In this document: positions 18,122-26,034 of the stretch, one piece after another
How positions within the stretch are numbered: the first letter of the stretch is position 1
How the letters are laid out: each line of letters starts with the position of its first letter
From: Catellatospora coxensis
GTDB taxonomy: Bacteria > Actinomycetota > Actinomycetes > Mycobacteriales > Micromonosporaceae
Assembly: GCF_016862635.1 (NCBI RefSeq)
Contig: NZ_BONI01000006.1
Span: 62,001 to 126,000, forward strand
Length of the DNA stretch: 64,000 nt
Reading direction: 5' to 3'
Translations under genes and position numbers: made by a program
The notes under the pieces: model-generated
Databases searched by the model: none
What the model saw: only the letters and a program-made list of their open reading frames with translations
What the model was told of the DNA's origin: nothing

Positions 18122-18552
18122 GTGCGGCTCCGGTAGGTGTCGAGCGGGCTGGTGAACGACGACTCGATGCGGAAGCTGCCCGGGATGCCCGGCATCGAGA
18201 TGTCCTCGAACCGCGCCACGCAGACCACCCGGACGGTGACCGTGGCGGCGACGCCCACCGGCTGCTGGAACCCGGCCGCGTCGACGTCGGCCTCCAGCGG
18301 TTCGCAGGTCAGGCCCGCGGCCCGGTAGGAGTTGAGCGCGGCGGTGAGCGCCTGGGCACGGGCGTCGGCCTCGGTGCGGGCCAGGCTCGCGGTGCGCGCG
18401 GCGTCGTACGCGGCGGCCTCACCGGCCTGCCGGGCCAGGCTGTACCGGCCGGCGACGATGACGGCGGCGAAGAACAGCAGCACCGAGGGAGCCATGATGG
18501 CGAGCTCGATGGCGGCCGAGCCGCGGTCCCGCCGCCGGAAGGGCGCGTTCAC
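18118..18552 (-). CDS. TadE-family pilus assembly protein (second copy)
   Basis: This 144-residue protein has the TadE hallmark RDRGSAAIELAIMAPSVLLFF, in which the Glu lies just inside the membrane helix. An Ala-rich amphipathic stretch (ARQAGEAAAYDAARTASLAR) and a C-terminal domain with Cys residues follow. GTG at 18552 overlaps the previous stop as GTGA and has a GGAGAGG site. It is an integral part of the Tad operon. Confidence 0.85.
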   Translation of the reverse strand: MNAPFRRRDRGSAAIELAIMAPSVLLFFAAVIVAGRYSLARQAGEAAAYDAARTASLARTEADARAQALTAALNSYRAAGLTCEPLEADVDAAGFQQPVGVAATVTVRVVCVARFEDISMPGIPGSFRIESSFTSPLDTYRSRT

Positions 18553-18974
18553 GGCACCCACCTCTCCACCGGGCCGTGCGCCTGCTGCGAGACCTCGAAC
18601 GGCCCCAGGAACGGGATCAGGTTCACCGCGCGGCCGGTGACGACCACGGTGACCTCGGTGTTGGCGGCGTCGCGCCGCACGGTGACCACCGGCGCCTGCA
18701 GGCCCGGCCCGATGCTGCGCAGGAAGTCGTTGGCGTTGGCCGTGGCGGCGGCGTCGGTGCTGCCGTGCTGGCGGCCCGCGTTGGCGCCCTGCGTCGCCGC
18801 GCCGAGCGCGACCGAGCGGGCGTAGAAGACCAGCGCCACCTGCACCACCATCAGCGACAGCAGCAGCAGTGGAGCCGCGATGATGGCGAACTCGACGGGG
18901 CCGTCGCCGCGGTCGGGGCACGCCCGCGACCGGCTCCGCGAACGGAGCCGGTCACGGAGTGGGCGTGGGATCAC
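18549..18974 (-). CDS. TadE-family pilus assembly protein (first copy)
   Basis: This 141-residue protein has a basic N-terminus and then PDRGDGPVEFAIIAAPLLLLSLMVVQVAL, the TadE-type Glu plus hydrophobic helix. The region after it (FYARSVALGAATQGANAGRQ) matches TadE. I choose GTG at 18974 because it overlaps the stop of the upstream 71-residue pilin-like gene (GTGA), as elsewhere in this operon. It is longer at the N-terminus than its neighbour by about 20 Arg-rich residues. Confidence 0.82.
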   Translation of the reverse strand: MIPRPLRDRLRSRSRSRACPDRGDGPVEFAIIAAPLLLLSLMVVQVALVFYARSVALGAATQGANAGRQHGSTDAAATANANDFLRSIGPGLQAPVVTVRRDAANTEVTVVVTGRAVNLIPFLGPFEVSQQAHGPVERWVP

Positions 18975-19186
18975 GGTCCGGCCGGGCCGGCGGGAGCCTG
19001 GTCCGGAATCTCGCCGACCCAGATGTCGGCGATACCCCACACGGCGACGGCGACAGCGACAGCGGCGGCCGCCATGATGGCGACCATGACCAGGTGCGGG
19101 ACGGGGCCCTCGCCCCGGTCACGCGTGACCGGGGACATCAGGGTCCGCAAACGGACCTCGACGGCCGCGCAGAACTTGGTGAACAT
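18971..19186 (-). CDS. Small Flp-pilin-like protein
   Basis: This 71-residue protein has the size and layout of a Flp prepilin: a charged N-terminus, DRGEGPVPHLV, then a single long hydrophobic helix (MVAIMAAAAVAVAVAVWGIA) and a short tail. It occupies the place where flp is expected, directly after tadC. The usual processing motif G-(A/S)-TAVEYGL is absent, so identification rests on size, topology and position. The ATG is at 19186, 14 bases after tadC. It may be the major pilin or a dedicated minor subunit. Confidence 0.65.
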   Translation of the reverse strand: MFTKFCAAVEVRLRTLMSPVTRDRGEGPVPHLVMVAIMAAAAVAVAVAVWGIADIWVGEIPDQAPAGPAGP

Positions 19187-19200
19187 CGGGCTCCTACTCC

Positions 19201-20082
19201 TCATTTGTAGGTGAACAGGCTGACCATCAGCGGATATCCGATCAGGACCAGCAAGATCATGATCATCATCGTGGATGGGATGTCCAGTTTGGACGTGCGA
19301 GTCTTGGCCCCCTCCAGCGCCCGCACCCGGATCTGGTCGCGCAGCGAGGCCGCCTGGGCGCGCAGCGTCTGGTACACCTGCGCGCCGTCGGTGCCGGCGC
19401 TGCGCATGATGTCGGCGAAGCTGGTCAGCTCGACCACGCCGATGGTCGAGGCGAGCGCCTTCATCTCGTCCCACGGGGCGCGCATCTGCAGCTGCGCGCT
19501 CAGCAGCGTGGTGCGCAGCCGCACGTACGGCCAGCCGTCGCAGATGCTCGCCGAACGCTCCATCGCCTCGACCGCGCCGTGCCCCGAACGCACCTGGTGC
19601 GCGGTGAGCGTCGCGTAGGTGCACAGCGCCCGGACGAACTCGACCCGGGCGGCCTTCGCCTTCTTGAGCATGTCGTAGTGCGCGAGCGCGGCCATGCCCA
19701 GCGCGAACAGCAGCGTCCCGGCCGCCGGCACGGCCGGCGGCACCGAGCGGCCGGCCACCACCAGGCCCACCGTCGCCACCACCGGCAGCAGCAGCCCGAG
19801 CAGCCCCGACAGGGCCACACTGGACACGTGCCGCTCCGGGCTGCGGTCCAGGATCGCGAGATCGGCCATGGGCAGCCGCAGCCTCGACATCCAGTCACCC
19901 GCGGGCGCGGGCGTCTCCGAGGGCGGGGCGAAGTGCGGGTCCACGCCCGGGTGCAGCCGCCGCAGCGCCGGCCCGAGCGCCGGCGTGGCCGGCACGAACT
20001 GCACGACCAGCAGGTACAGCCCGAACCCGGCGAGCGCGCCGCCCGCGATGCCCAGCGCCAGCCACAGGTTGCCGCCGATCAT
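19201..20082 (-). CDS. tadC: TadC-like pilus inner-membrane platform protein
   Basis: This 293-residue T2SS-F/GspF-family protein has hydrophobic helices near residues 8-28, 90-130 and 270-290. Between them is a cytoplasmic GspF domain (VRALCTYATLTAHQVRSGHGAVEAMERS and FADIMRSAGTDGAQVYQTLRAQ). It would form the platform for the TadA motor together with TadB. The ATG at 20082 is preferred because a CGAGGTGG ribosome binding site precedes it. Confidence 0.88.
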   Translation of the reverse strand: MIGGNLWLALGIAGGALAGFGLYLLVVQFVPATPALGPALRRLHPGVDPHFAPPSETPAPAGDWMSRLRLPMADLAILDRSPERHVSSVALSGLLGLLLPVVATVGLVVAGRSVPPAVPAAGTLLFALGMAALAHYDMLKKAKAARVEFVRALCTYATLTAHQVRSGHGAVEAMERSASICDGWPYVRLRTTLLSAQLQMRAPWDEMKALASTIGVVELTSFADIMRSAGTDGAQVYQTLRAQAASLRDQIRVRALEGAKTRTSKLDIPSTMMIMILLVLIGYPLMVSLFTYK

Positions 20083-20116
20083 GCCGCCACCTCGCCGTTC
20101 CACCTGGATCGCCCGC

Positions 20117-21019
20117 TCACGGCGTCACCTCCGGGACCGCGGCGTGCCGGTCCGAGCGCAGCAGGCGCGGCAGCCGCTCCGGCAGGGACAGGCCCCGGAT
20201 CCACATCATCAGGGCCACGTAGAGGCCTGCCAGCGAGGCGAGGATGAGCTGGCCGAGCCCGGTGCGGTACGGCGCGGCGTAGCCGGGGTTCAGCGCGCCG
20301 AACCCGACCATCAGCACGGTCACCCCGGTCAGGAAGCGCACCGTGAACCGGGCCGACGAGCGCTCGCTGTCCACCGTGGCCCGGGCGACGATCTCCTCGG
20401 CCAGGCCGTTGGCGATGTCGAGCAGCGCCAGATACAGGCCCTCACCGCCGTCCGCGGACTGCAGGATCAGCGGCGCCACCACCTCGTCGCTGCTGGGGTC
20501 GTCGAGCTCGTCGGCGAACGCGCGCAGCGCGGTCGCCAGGTCGGTGCCCGCCTGCAGCCGCGCGGCGAGCGTGCGCACCTCGGAGCCGAGCAGCGGCGGC
20601 GCGGTCCGGGCCGTGGCCACGATCGCGGCCTGCAACCCGATGCCGTTGCGCACGTAGTCGCTCACCCGCCTGGTCCACGCCTCCAGCGCGGCGAGCCGGG
20701 CCAGCGCCTTCTTCTCGGCGGTGGCCGCGGAGAACAGCCACGGCACCCCCGGCACCGCCAGCGCGACGATGACCCCGCCCACCGGCCATCCGGTGACCAG
20801 CCAGGCCGCCGCGCCCGCGCACACCGCGAAGATCAGCACCCCCTGGTGGGTACGGCGCTGCGCGGCGGTGCGCCCCGGCCCGCGCCAGAACCGGCGCAGC
20901 CACAGCCGGGTCGGTGACGCGGGGCCGGGCGGGCGGGTCGTGCCGATCGCGAACAGCACGGCCAGCACGATGCCGGAGCCGGCCGTCAGCACGGACAGCG
21001 CCGCGAGGATCCGGATCAT
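20117..21019 (-). CDS. tadB: TadB-like pilus inner-membrane platform protein
   Basis: This 300-residue GspF-family protein has an N-terminal helix, a pair of helices (about 63-98), a cytoplasmic GspF domain (RVSDYVRNGIGLQAAIVATARTAPP, LATALRAFADELDDPSSDEVV) and C-terminal helices. It partners TadC in the Tad secretion platform. Its ATG overlaps the tadA stop (ATGA), which gives strong evidence for coupled translation. Confidence 0.88.
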   Translation of the reverse strand: MIRILAALSVLTAGSGIVLAVLFAIGTTRPPGPASPTRLWLRRFWRGPGRTAAQRRTHQGVLIFAVCAGAAAWLVTGWPVGGVIVALAVPGVPWLFSAATAEKKALARLAALEAWTRRVSDYVRNGIGLQAAIVATARTAPPLLGSEVRTLAARLQAGTDLATALRAFADELDDPSSDEVVAPLILQSADGGEGLYLALLDIANGLAEEIVARATVDSERSSARFTVRFLTGVTVLMVGFGALNPGYAAPYRTGLGQLILASLAGLYVALMMWIRGLSLPERLPRLLRSDRHAAVPEVTP

Positions 21020-22581
21020 TGGCGCACCCGCTTGACGTGCAGCTCCCTGGTCCAGGCGCCCCGGTTGTGCGAGCCGGCCTCGATGTAGGGCACCAGTTCG
21101 CGCGGGTCGTAGCCGACGTCCATCAGGTCGTCGCGGATGCGCTCGGGCAGGTGCCGCGGCACGGCCCGGCCGTCCGGGCCCGGCCCGAACACCGTGGTGG
21201 TGACCACGCGGTCCTCGCGCATGCCGCCGACCTCGATGACGTGCGACACGAAGCGGTGCTCGCCGCCGCCGATCGCCCGCTCGTCGACGACCGCCGTGTA
21301 CACGATCAGGTCGATGCCCTGGGCGGCCATGCGCAGCGCCTGGTCGGCGCCGATGTCGTTGCCGTACGAGCAGGCCAGCTGCACGATCGAGTCCATCACC
21401 TCGCGCGCCTGCCGGGCGTGGATGGTGCACATCGCGCCGCGGCTGACCGTCATCGCGCGCAGCATCGGCACGATCTCCCGGCCGCGTGTCTCACCGACGA
21501 TGACCCGCCGCACGCCGAGCCGCTGGGTGATCGGCATCATGTCGTGCAGCGTCTTCTCGCCGCGGCGCTTGCCGTTGTTGTCGTACTCCCCGTGGCCTTG
21601 CAGGGCTTCGAGGCTGATCACCCAGTTCTCGTCCGACGGTTGCAGGGACTCGTGCAGCCCCAGCTCCCGGGACTCCTCCAGGGTGATGTACGGCTCGCCG
21701 ACCGGGATGGTGCGGCCCAGCGCGCGCAGCAGCGTGGTCTTCCCCGACGCGGCCAGCCCCGCGATCATGATGTTGGCCCCGGACTCCAGCGCCTTGATCA
21801 GGAACCGGTACAGCAGCAGGTCGATCATGCCCCAGCGGTCGCGCAGCTCCTCCAGCGTCGCCGTGAACAGGCTGTGCTTGCGGATGTAGACGATCGGGCG
21901 CGGCGACACCTTGTACAGCACCGTCATCCGGGAGCCGTCGGGCAGCTGCATGTCCAGCTCGGGATTGGACTCCGACAGCTGCCGCTCGGTGGCCGCCACC
22001 CGCATCGCCAGCACCTGCAGCATGCCGATCAGCTCGTCGTCGGTGTCGGCGACCGGCTCGCCCCGGCTGCGGCTGCCGTCGGCGTGGTGCAGCAGCACCT
22101 GGTCGCAGCCGATGATGTGCACGTTGGTGATCTTCGGGTCGTCCAGCAGGCGCTGCAGCCGGCCCGCCCCGAACATGCCGGCCACCACCGCGTCGAGCAG
22201 CGCCTGCTCGTACGCGGGGCTGACCGGGGTGCCGGCGTGCGCCATCGCCACCACGTAGTCGGCGATGACCTCGCGGCCGATCCGCGACGCCGTCTCCCGC
22301 CGGTGGGCCGGGGTGACGTTGGCCGCGTCGGCGAGCAGGCGGGTCAGCGTCTCGGTGACCCGGCCCTGCAGCTGACGCACGACCGCGTAGTCCACCGGCG
22401 CCGGCGGCGCGGCGTGCGCGCCGGGCGGCTGGTGCGCGTAGGCGGGCGGCTGGGCCGGATAGCCGGGCGGCTGGTCGGGGTGGCTCGGCTGCTGGACCGG
22501 GTAGCTCGCCCGGGTGTGCCCGTTGACCCGGGGCACCGCCGCGGGCTCCGGCGGGATCGGGATGAACCGCGGGGCCGTCAC
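21016..22581 (-). CDS. tadA: TadA/CpaF-family secretion ATPase
   Basis: This 521-residue hexameric motor powers Flp pilus assembly. A Pro/Gln-rich N-terminal 65 residues, with YPVQQPSHPDQPPGYPAQ repeats, is followed by the CpaF core. Walker A is GLAASGKTT (about 272-280), with the downstream Asp/Glu box ITLEESRELGL, Walker B-like RRVIVGETRGREIV and the His box CTIHAR. The GTG at 22581 overlaps the stop of the upstream ATPase gene (GTGA). It lies directly before tadB and tadC, the standard Tad order. Confidence 0.93.
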   Translation of the reverse strand: MTAPRFIPIPPEPAAVPRVNGHTRASYPVQQPSHPDQPPGYPAQPPAYAHQPPGAHAAPPAPVDYAVVRQLQGRVTETLTRLLADAANVTPAHRRETASRIGREVIADYVVAMAHAGTPVSPAYEQALLDAVVAGMFGAGRLQRLLDDPKITNVHIIGCDQVLLHHADGSRSRGEPVADTDDELIGMLQVLAMRVAATERQLSESNPELDMQLPDGSRMTVLYKVSPRPIVYIRKHSLFTATLEELRDRWGMIDLLLYRFLIKALESGANIMIAGLAASGKTTLLRALGRTIPVGEPYITLEESRELGLHESLQPSDENWVISLEALQGHGEYDNNGKRRGEKTLHDMMPITQRLGVRRVIVGETRGREIVPMLRAMTVSRGAMCTIHARQAREVMDSIVQLACSYGNDIGADQALRMAAQGIDLIVYTAVVDERAIGGGEHRFVSHVIEVGGMREDRVVTTTVFGPGPDGRAVPRHLPERIRDDLMDVGYDPRELVPYIEAGSHNRGAWTRELHVKRVRQ

Positions 22582-23372
22582 GACGTCACCGGCAACGGTT
22601 CGGTGTCGCGGCGGGACAGCGCGCTGTCCATCCGGCGGCTCGCGATCAGACCGGTGACGCTCTCGTAGGCTGCGGCCGACTTGCGCATCAGCGCGGCCCG
22701 GCGGCGGCCCCGGCCGTCGCCGCACAGCGCCCCCGCGGTCGCCGGGTCCCACGGCAGGTTCGCCACCACCGGCACGCCCAGGTGCCGGGAGACCTCCCGG
22801 CCCGCGATCCCGCCCCCGATAAGCAGCAGGCCGAGGCTGTTCTCCACGAACCCGGCCGGCAGCTGGCGGCGCATCGCGCCGACCGCCGAGAGCGCCGGCG
22901 ACACGGTGCGCAGCGAGTGCGGCCGCAGTGCCAGCAGCACCAGGTCGGCCCGTGCCAGCAGCGCCCATGGCGGGTGCGCGGACGACAGCCGCCCGCAGTC
23001 GGCGATCACCATCTGTGCCGTCATCCGGGCGAAGAACTCGCCGAGGCTGGTCCAGGCGAGGTTGAGGGTGGCGCTCTGGCCCGGCTCGGTCAGCCCGGGC
23101 AGCGCCATCCGCTGCTGGCGGGGCGCGTCCAGGTCGATGAGGTTGCCGGCGAGCTCCTGCTCCGCCGTGCCGCGCAGCGCCGCCGACGCCAGCGGCAGCA
23201 CCCCGCGGTTGGCGGGCAGCTCGTACCGGGCGAGGTAGCCGGCCAGCAGGTCGCCGCCGGCCGGGTCGCACTCGGCCAGCAGGACCGGCGACGGCCAGGT
23301 CAGCGTGAACGCCAGCGCGGCGGTGGAGACGCCCGGGGAGCCCTTGGCGGAGACGATCGCGATCAGAGTCAT
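22578..23372 (-). CDS. CpaE/TadZ-like MinD-type protein
   Basis: This 264-residue ParA/MinD-superfamily protein probably places the Tad machine in the cell. It begins MTLIAIVSAKGSPGVSTAAL. The deviant Walker A KGGxGKS/T is changed to KGSPGVST, so the second lysine is missing while the signature lysine remains. CDPAGGD and VIADCGRL match the switch regions. Weak or absent ATP hydrolysis is possible. It sits between cpaB and tadA, with a 10-base gap to the former and an overlap with the latter. Confidence 0.8.
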   Translation of the reverse strand: MTLIAIVSAKGSPGVSTAALAFTLTWPSPVLLAECDPAGGDLLAGYLARYELPANRGVLPLASAALRGTAEQELAGNLIDLDAPRQQRMALPGLTEPGQSATLNLAWTSLGEFFARMTAQMVIADCGRLSSAHPPWALLARADLVLLALRPHSLRTVSPALSAVGAMRRQLPAGFVENSLGLLLIGGGIAGREVSRHLGVPVVANLPWDPATAGALCGDGRGRRRAALMRKSAAAYESVTGLIASRRMDSALSRRDTEPLPVTS

Positions 23373-23382
23373 CGGCGGCCGC

Positions 23383-24051
23383 TCACGATCCGTCGAGGGC
23401 GAGCACGATGCGGTCGGCGGCGGCGAGCGCGGCCACCGAGGGCGCGTCCACCGTGGCCACCTCCACGTTGATCACCGTCCGGCCGGACCTGGTGCCCGGG
23501 GACAGCGACACGATGGTGGCCGTGACGGTGCGCGGCGGCACCAGGTCGGGCGCGTCCGGCCCGCCGGTCCGTTCGGGCACCACCACGAGCAGCACCTGGG
23601 CTCCCACGGACAGCCGGGCGGCCGAGGGCATCCGGTCCTCGCCGAGCGCGAGGCCGATCAGCTGGTGGCCGGGCGCCGGCACGGGCGTCTCGGTGACCTG
23701 GTCCAGCGTCAGCAGGGTGCCCGGGACCAGCGCCATGACGGCGCGCTTGCCGATCACCTGCGCGGCGTTCGCCGCCGGGATCGGGCGCAGGCCCACCGCC
23801 TGGTTCACCCGTACCACGACCAGGTCCTCGCGGCTGATCTGTGCGCCCTTGCCGACCGGCCGGGCCATCGCCAGGTAGTCGTGCGTGCCGCCGATGCGCT
23901 GCGCGACGTACGCCGCGGTCAGCGCGCCGACGATGATGAGGAGCACGGCGAGCGCGCCCTGGGCCAGCGACCGCCGCCGGGGAGCGGTGCGGGGCACCGG
24001 GATCGGCGCCGCGGGCAGCGCCCGCGCGGGCGCACTGGTGTTGACGCTCAT
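23383..24051 (-). CDS. SAF-domain CpaB/RcpC-like pilus protein
   Basis: This 222-residue protein has one N-terminal membrane helix (about 29-50, LAQGALAVLLIIVGALTAAYVAQ) followed by a SAF domain (about 58-120, MARPVGKGAQISREDLVVVRV, and AAQVIGKRAVMALVPGTLLTLDQV). CpaB/RcpC proteins lie at the cell envelope in Tad systems and may bind cell-wall glycans. The ATG at 24051 has a GAGG-type site. Confidence 0.86.
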   Translation of the reverse strand: MSVNTSAPARALPAAPIPVPRTAPRRRSLAQGALAVLLIIVGALTAAYVAQRIGGTHDYLAMARPVGKGAQISREDLVVVRVNQAVGLRPIPAANAAQVIGKRAVMALVPGTLLTLDQVTETPVPAPGHQLIGLALGEDRMPSAARLSVGAQVLLVVVPERTGGPDAPDLVPPRTVTATIVSLSPGTRSGRTVINVEVATVDAPSVAALAAADRIVLALDGS

Positions 24052-24097
24052 GCCGCCTTGCCTCGTTTCTCGACGTTCCCGCCGGCCGGACGCCGGC

Positions 24098-25036
24098 TCA
24101 CTTGTTCACGACCTGCATCTCGTCGATCCGGACCTCGGTGGTGGTGAACCGCTCGATGTCGAGGTCGCCGGTCTCGCCGCCGCCGACGACGTGCCACTCC
24201 ACGTGCCAGGTGGTGGTGCCGCGCACGTCGTAGGTGCCGTCGGCCTCGCCGCGGGAGGGCTGGGTGTACCTGTGCCCGCAGGTCGGTGACGGCTTGTTGC
24301 CGTCGGCGGGGTGGTACGGCGTGCCGGGCGAGTGGCACACGACGGTCGTGCCGTCGCCCATGCTCCATTCGATCTTGGTCGCCGTCGCGGTGGCCTCGAC
24401 CGTCAGACCGGGCACGAACGCATGGCGGGTGACCGAGCCCCAGGTGCCCTCCCGCACCGGCGTCCACATCCACACCGGCAGGCCGACCAGCCCCGCGCCG
24501 CCGGGATCGGGCGCCATGTGGATGTCGGGCCCCTTGATGGGCATCAACTTGATCGCTTCCACGGCCAGCAGCATCGGCGAGGGCATGGCCCCGTATCCCG
24601 GCGGCGGGGCGGTCAGGTACTCGTCACTGCCCTGCTGCCAGCCCGCGGACAGGCCGCCCCAGCACCAGACGGCGTACATCCTGCCCTTCGCCGGGTCGTG
24701 GCCGCCCCAGATCGGGTCGTCGTCGGCGAGCTCCAGGCGGTTGTAGTAGCAGCTGTCGGTGTGGTTGAACCAGCCCATGCTCAGGTCGTGGCAGGGGATG
24801 GGGTCGACGAAGTCCTCGTGCTCGCAGTCGATGCCGTTGCCGCCGCCGCCTCCCCCGCCGCCACCGCCGCCGCCCCCACCACCACCGCCACCGGTGACGA
24901 CGAGGATGCAGGGGCCGTTGTTGGGCGGGCAGTAGATGTAGTCGGCGTGCGCGGGGCTCTGCGTCACGACCAGTGTCAGCGCGAGCGTGACCGCGGTAGT
25001 GGCGAGCGTGGCCAGCACGCGGGTCCGGGTCAGCAC
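24098..25036 (-). CDS. Secreted PKD-like protein with an 18-residue polyglycine tract
   Basis: This 312-residue protein has a signal peptide (RTRVLATLATTAVTLAL... cleaved after SPAHA), then CPPNNGPCILVVT and an unbroken run of 18 glycines. A Cys-rich segment follows, and then a PKD-like domain (IEWSMGDGTTVVCHSPGTPY and SPTCGHRYTQPS). It is probably exported and disulfide-bonded. It is second in the Tad operon, suggesting a role in the extracellular part of the pilus or adhesion. The GTG at 25036 overlaps the upstream lipoprotein gene by seven bases. It is not an ATP/GTP-binding protein, as such polyglycine proteins are sometimes labelled. Confidence 0.78.
   Translation of the reverse strand: MLTRTRVLATLATTAVTLALTLVVTQSPAHADYIYCPPNNGPCILVVTGGGGGGGGGGGGGGGGGGNGIDCEHEDFVDPIPCHDLSMGWFNHTDSCYYNRLELADDDPIWGGHDPAKGRMYAVWCWGGLSAGWQQGSDEYLTAPPPGYGAMPSPMLLAVEAIKLMPIKGPDIHMAPDPGGAGLVGLPVWMWTPVREGTWGSVTRHAFVPGLTVEATATATKIEWSMGDGTTVVCHSPGTPYHPADGNKPSPTCGHRYTQPSRGEADGTYDVRGTTTWHVEWHVVGGGETGDLDIERFTTTEVRIDEMQVVNK
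24839..24892 (-). repeat. GGN triplet repeat encoding polyglycine
   Basis: Eighteen consecutive glycine codons are built from a mix of GGC, GGT, GGG and GGA. The tract can expand or contract in steps of three without breaking the frame of the secreted Tad-operon protein. Confidence 0.9.
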
Positions 25037-25626
25037 GACGCCGCCCGGTCGGTGTGCGAGTCCACCCAGCGCCAGACGCTGTCCGGGTAGAGCCCGGCGC
25101 GCAGGGTCACCGGGTAGCGCTTGTTCTGCCCGGGGGCCGCGACGGATTTGCGGGTCTTCTTGTTGACGGTGTCCGTGCCGGCGTCGTCCACGCAGGCCTC
25201 CACGACGATCGAGGTCGCGCTGACCGAGACGACCCGGCGCAGCGTGACCGTGGGTTTTCCGGTGCGGATCAGTCCCTGCTCCGCCAGCAGCCCGAGGTCG
25301 CGCTCCAGCAGGGCCATGTAGCGGCCGGCCGCGTACCGGTAGAGCGGCCGCCGGGTGATGTCCTTGTTCCAGTCGTACTTGCCGGTCTGGCCGGCGGTGA
25401 GGTAGACGCCGTTCAGCTTCTCGAAGGCCGTCCAGGCGGCGTCGACGGTGCGCTGCTGGTCGTCGCTGAGCGCGGGACCGGGCGACGGGCGCGTCGCGGG
25501 CTGCGTCGGCAGCCCCGCGGGCTCCGGCACCTCGGCCGAGCACCCGGCGAGCGCCAGGAGAGAGACGACGGCCAGCAGCGCCGTGGCGGCGCCGACCGAC
25601 CGTCCTCTTCGGCTGTACGGAATCAT
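25030..25626 (-). CDS. Lipoprotein heading the Tad operon
   Basis: This 198-residue lipoprotein has the lipobox LALAGC (Cys near residue 28) after a short basic N-terminus. A Pro-rich spacer and an alpha/beta domain resembling NTF2-like folds follow: QQRTVDAAWTAFEKLNGVYLTAG, RYMALLERDLGLLAEQGL and SIVVEACVDDAGTDTVNK. It would be tethered on the outer face of the cytoplasmic membrane. The ATG at 25626 has a strong GAGGGGGG site. It is the first gene of the minus-strand Tad operon and overlaps the next gene. Its exact role is unknown. Confidence 0.8.
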   Translation of the reverse strand: MIPYSRRGRSVGAATALLAVVSLLALAGCSAEVPEPAGLPTQPATRPSPGPALSDDQQRTVDAAWTAFEKLNGVYLTAGQTGKYDWNKDITRRPLYRYAAGRYMALLERDLGLLAEQGLIRTGKPTVTLRRVVSVSATSIVVEACVDDAGTDTVNKKTRKSVAAPGQNKRYPVTLRAGLYPDSVWRWVDSHTDRAASC

Positions 25627-26034
25627 GCGCCCCCCTCGTCCCCGACGAGCCTCGCTGAGTCCTTCACCTGCCAGAAGTTGTTGCCCTGGAAGCGGATCCC
25701 CCCGCATCAGACGGCCGATCGTACGATGAACTCCGCCGATATAACAAGGGGTGAGTAATAGCCACACGGACAGTGTTTGTCATCAGATCTTCCATTTACG
25801 ACTCACGATCATTCCGATCTCGATCGTCTCGTCGGCGCGGAAGGCTCCCCTGACAGCGGGCTTCGATCCATCGAACATGACAAATGGTAAGCGCAGCGCC
25901 CCGCGTCATGAATGCGACGGCGCGGGGCGAGAGGCGCAGCGGTCCGCGCGCGCCGGAAACCATGACCGATTCCGCATATCAGGCAAACAGCCTTTGATCG
26001 CCCGGTAAGATGACAAAGTTATCGATGGGGAGTG
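25627..26034. promoter_or_regulatory. Divergent promoter region of the Tad operon and P450 gene
   Basis: This 408-base spacer is clearly richer in A and T (about 25735-25890) than the surrounding coding DNA, as expected for promoters. A 9-bp GC stem (CGCCCCGCG and complement, 25897-25929, 15-base loop) lies near its centre. A GGGGAG site at 26027-26032 serves the P450 gene. An 85-codon frame inside it has no coding features and is not called. Confidence 0.55.

Noticed and set aside
25751-26008. An 85-codon plus-strand frame in the AT-richer spacer before the P450 gene
   Set aside because: No ribosome binding site at a proper distance, no recognisable domain, and composition unlike the coding DNA around it; the space is better explained as promoter DNA.
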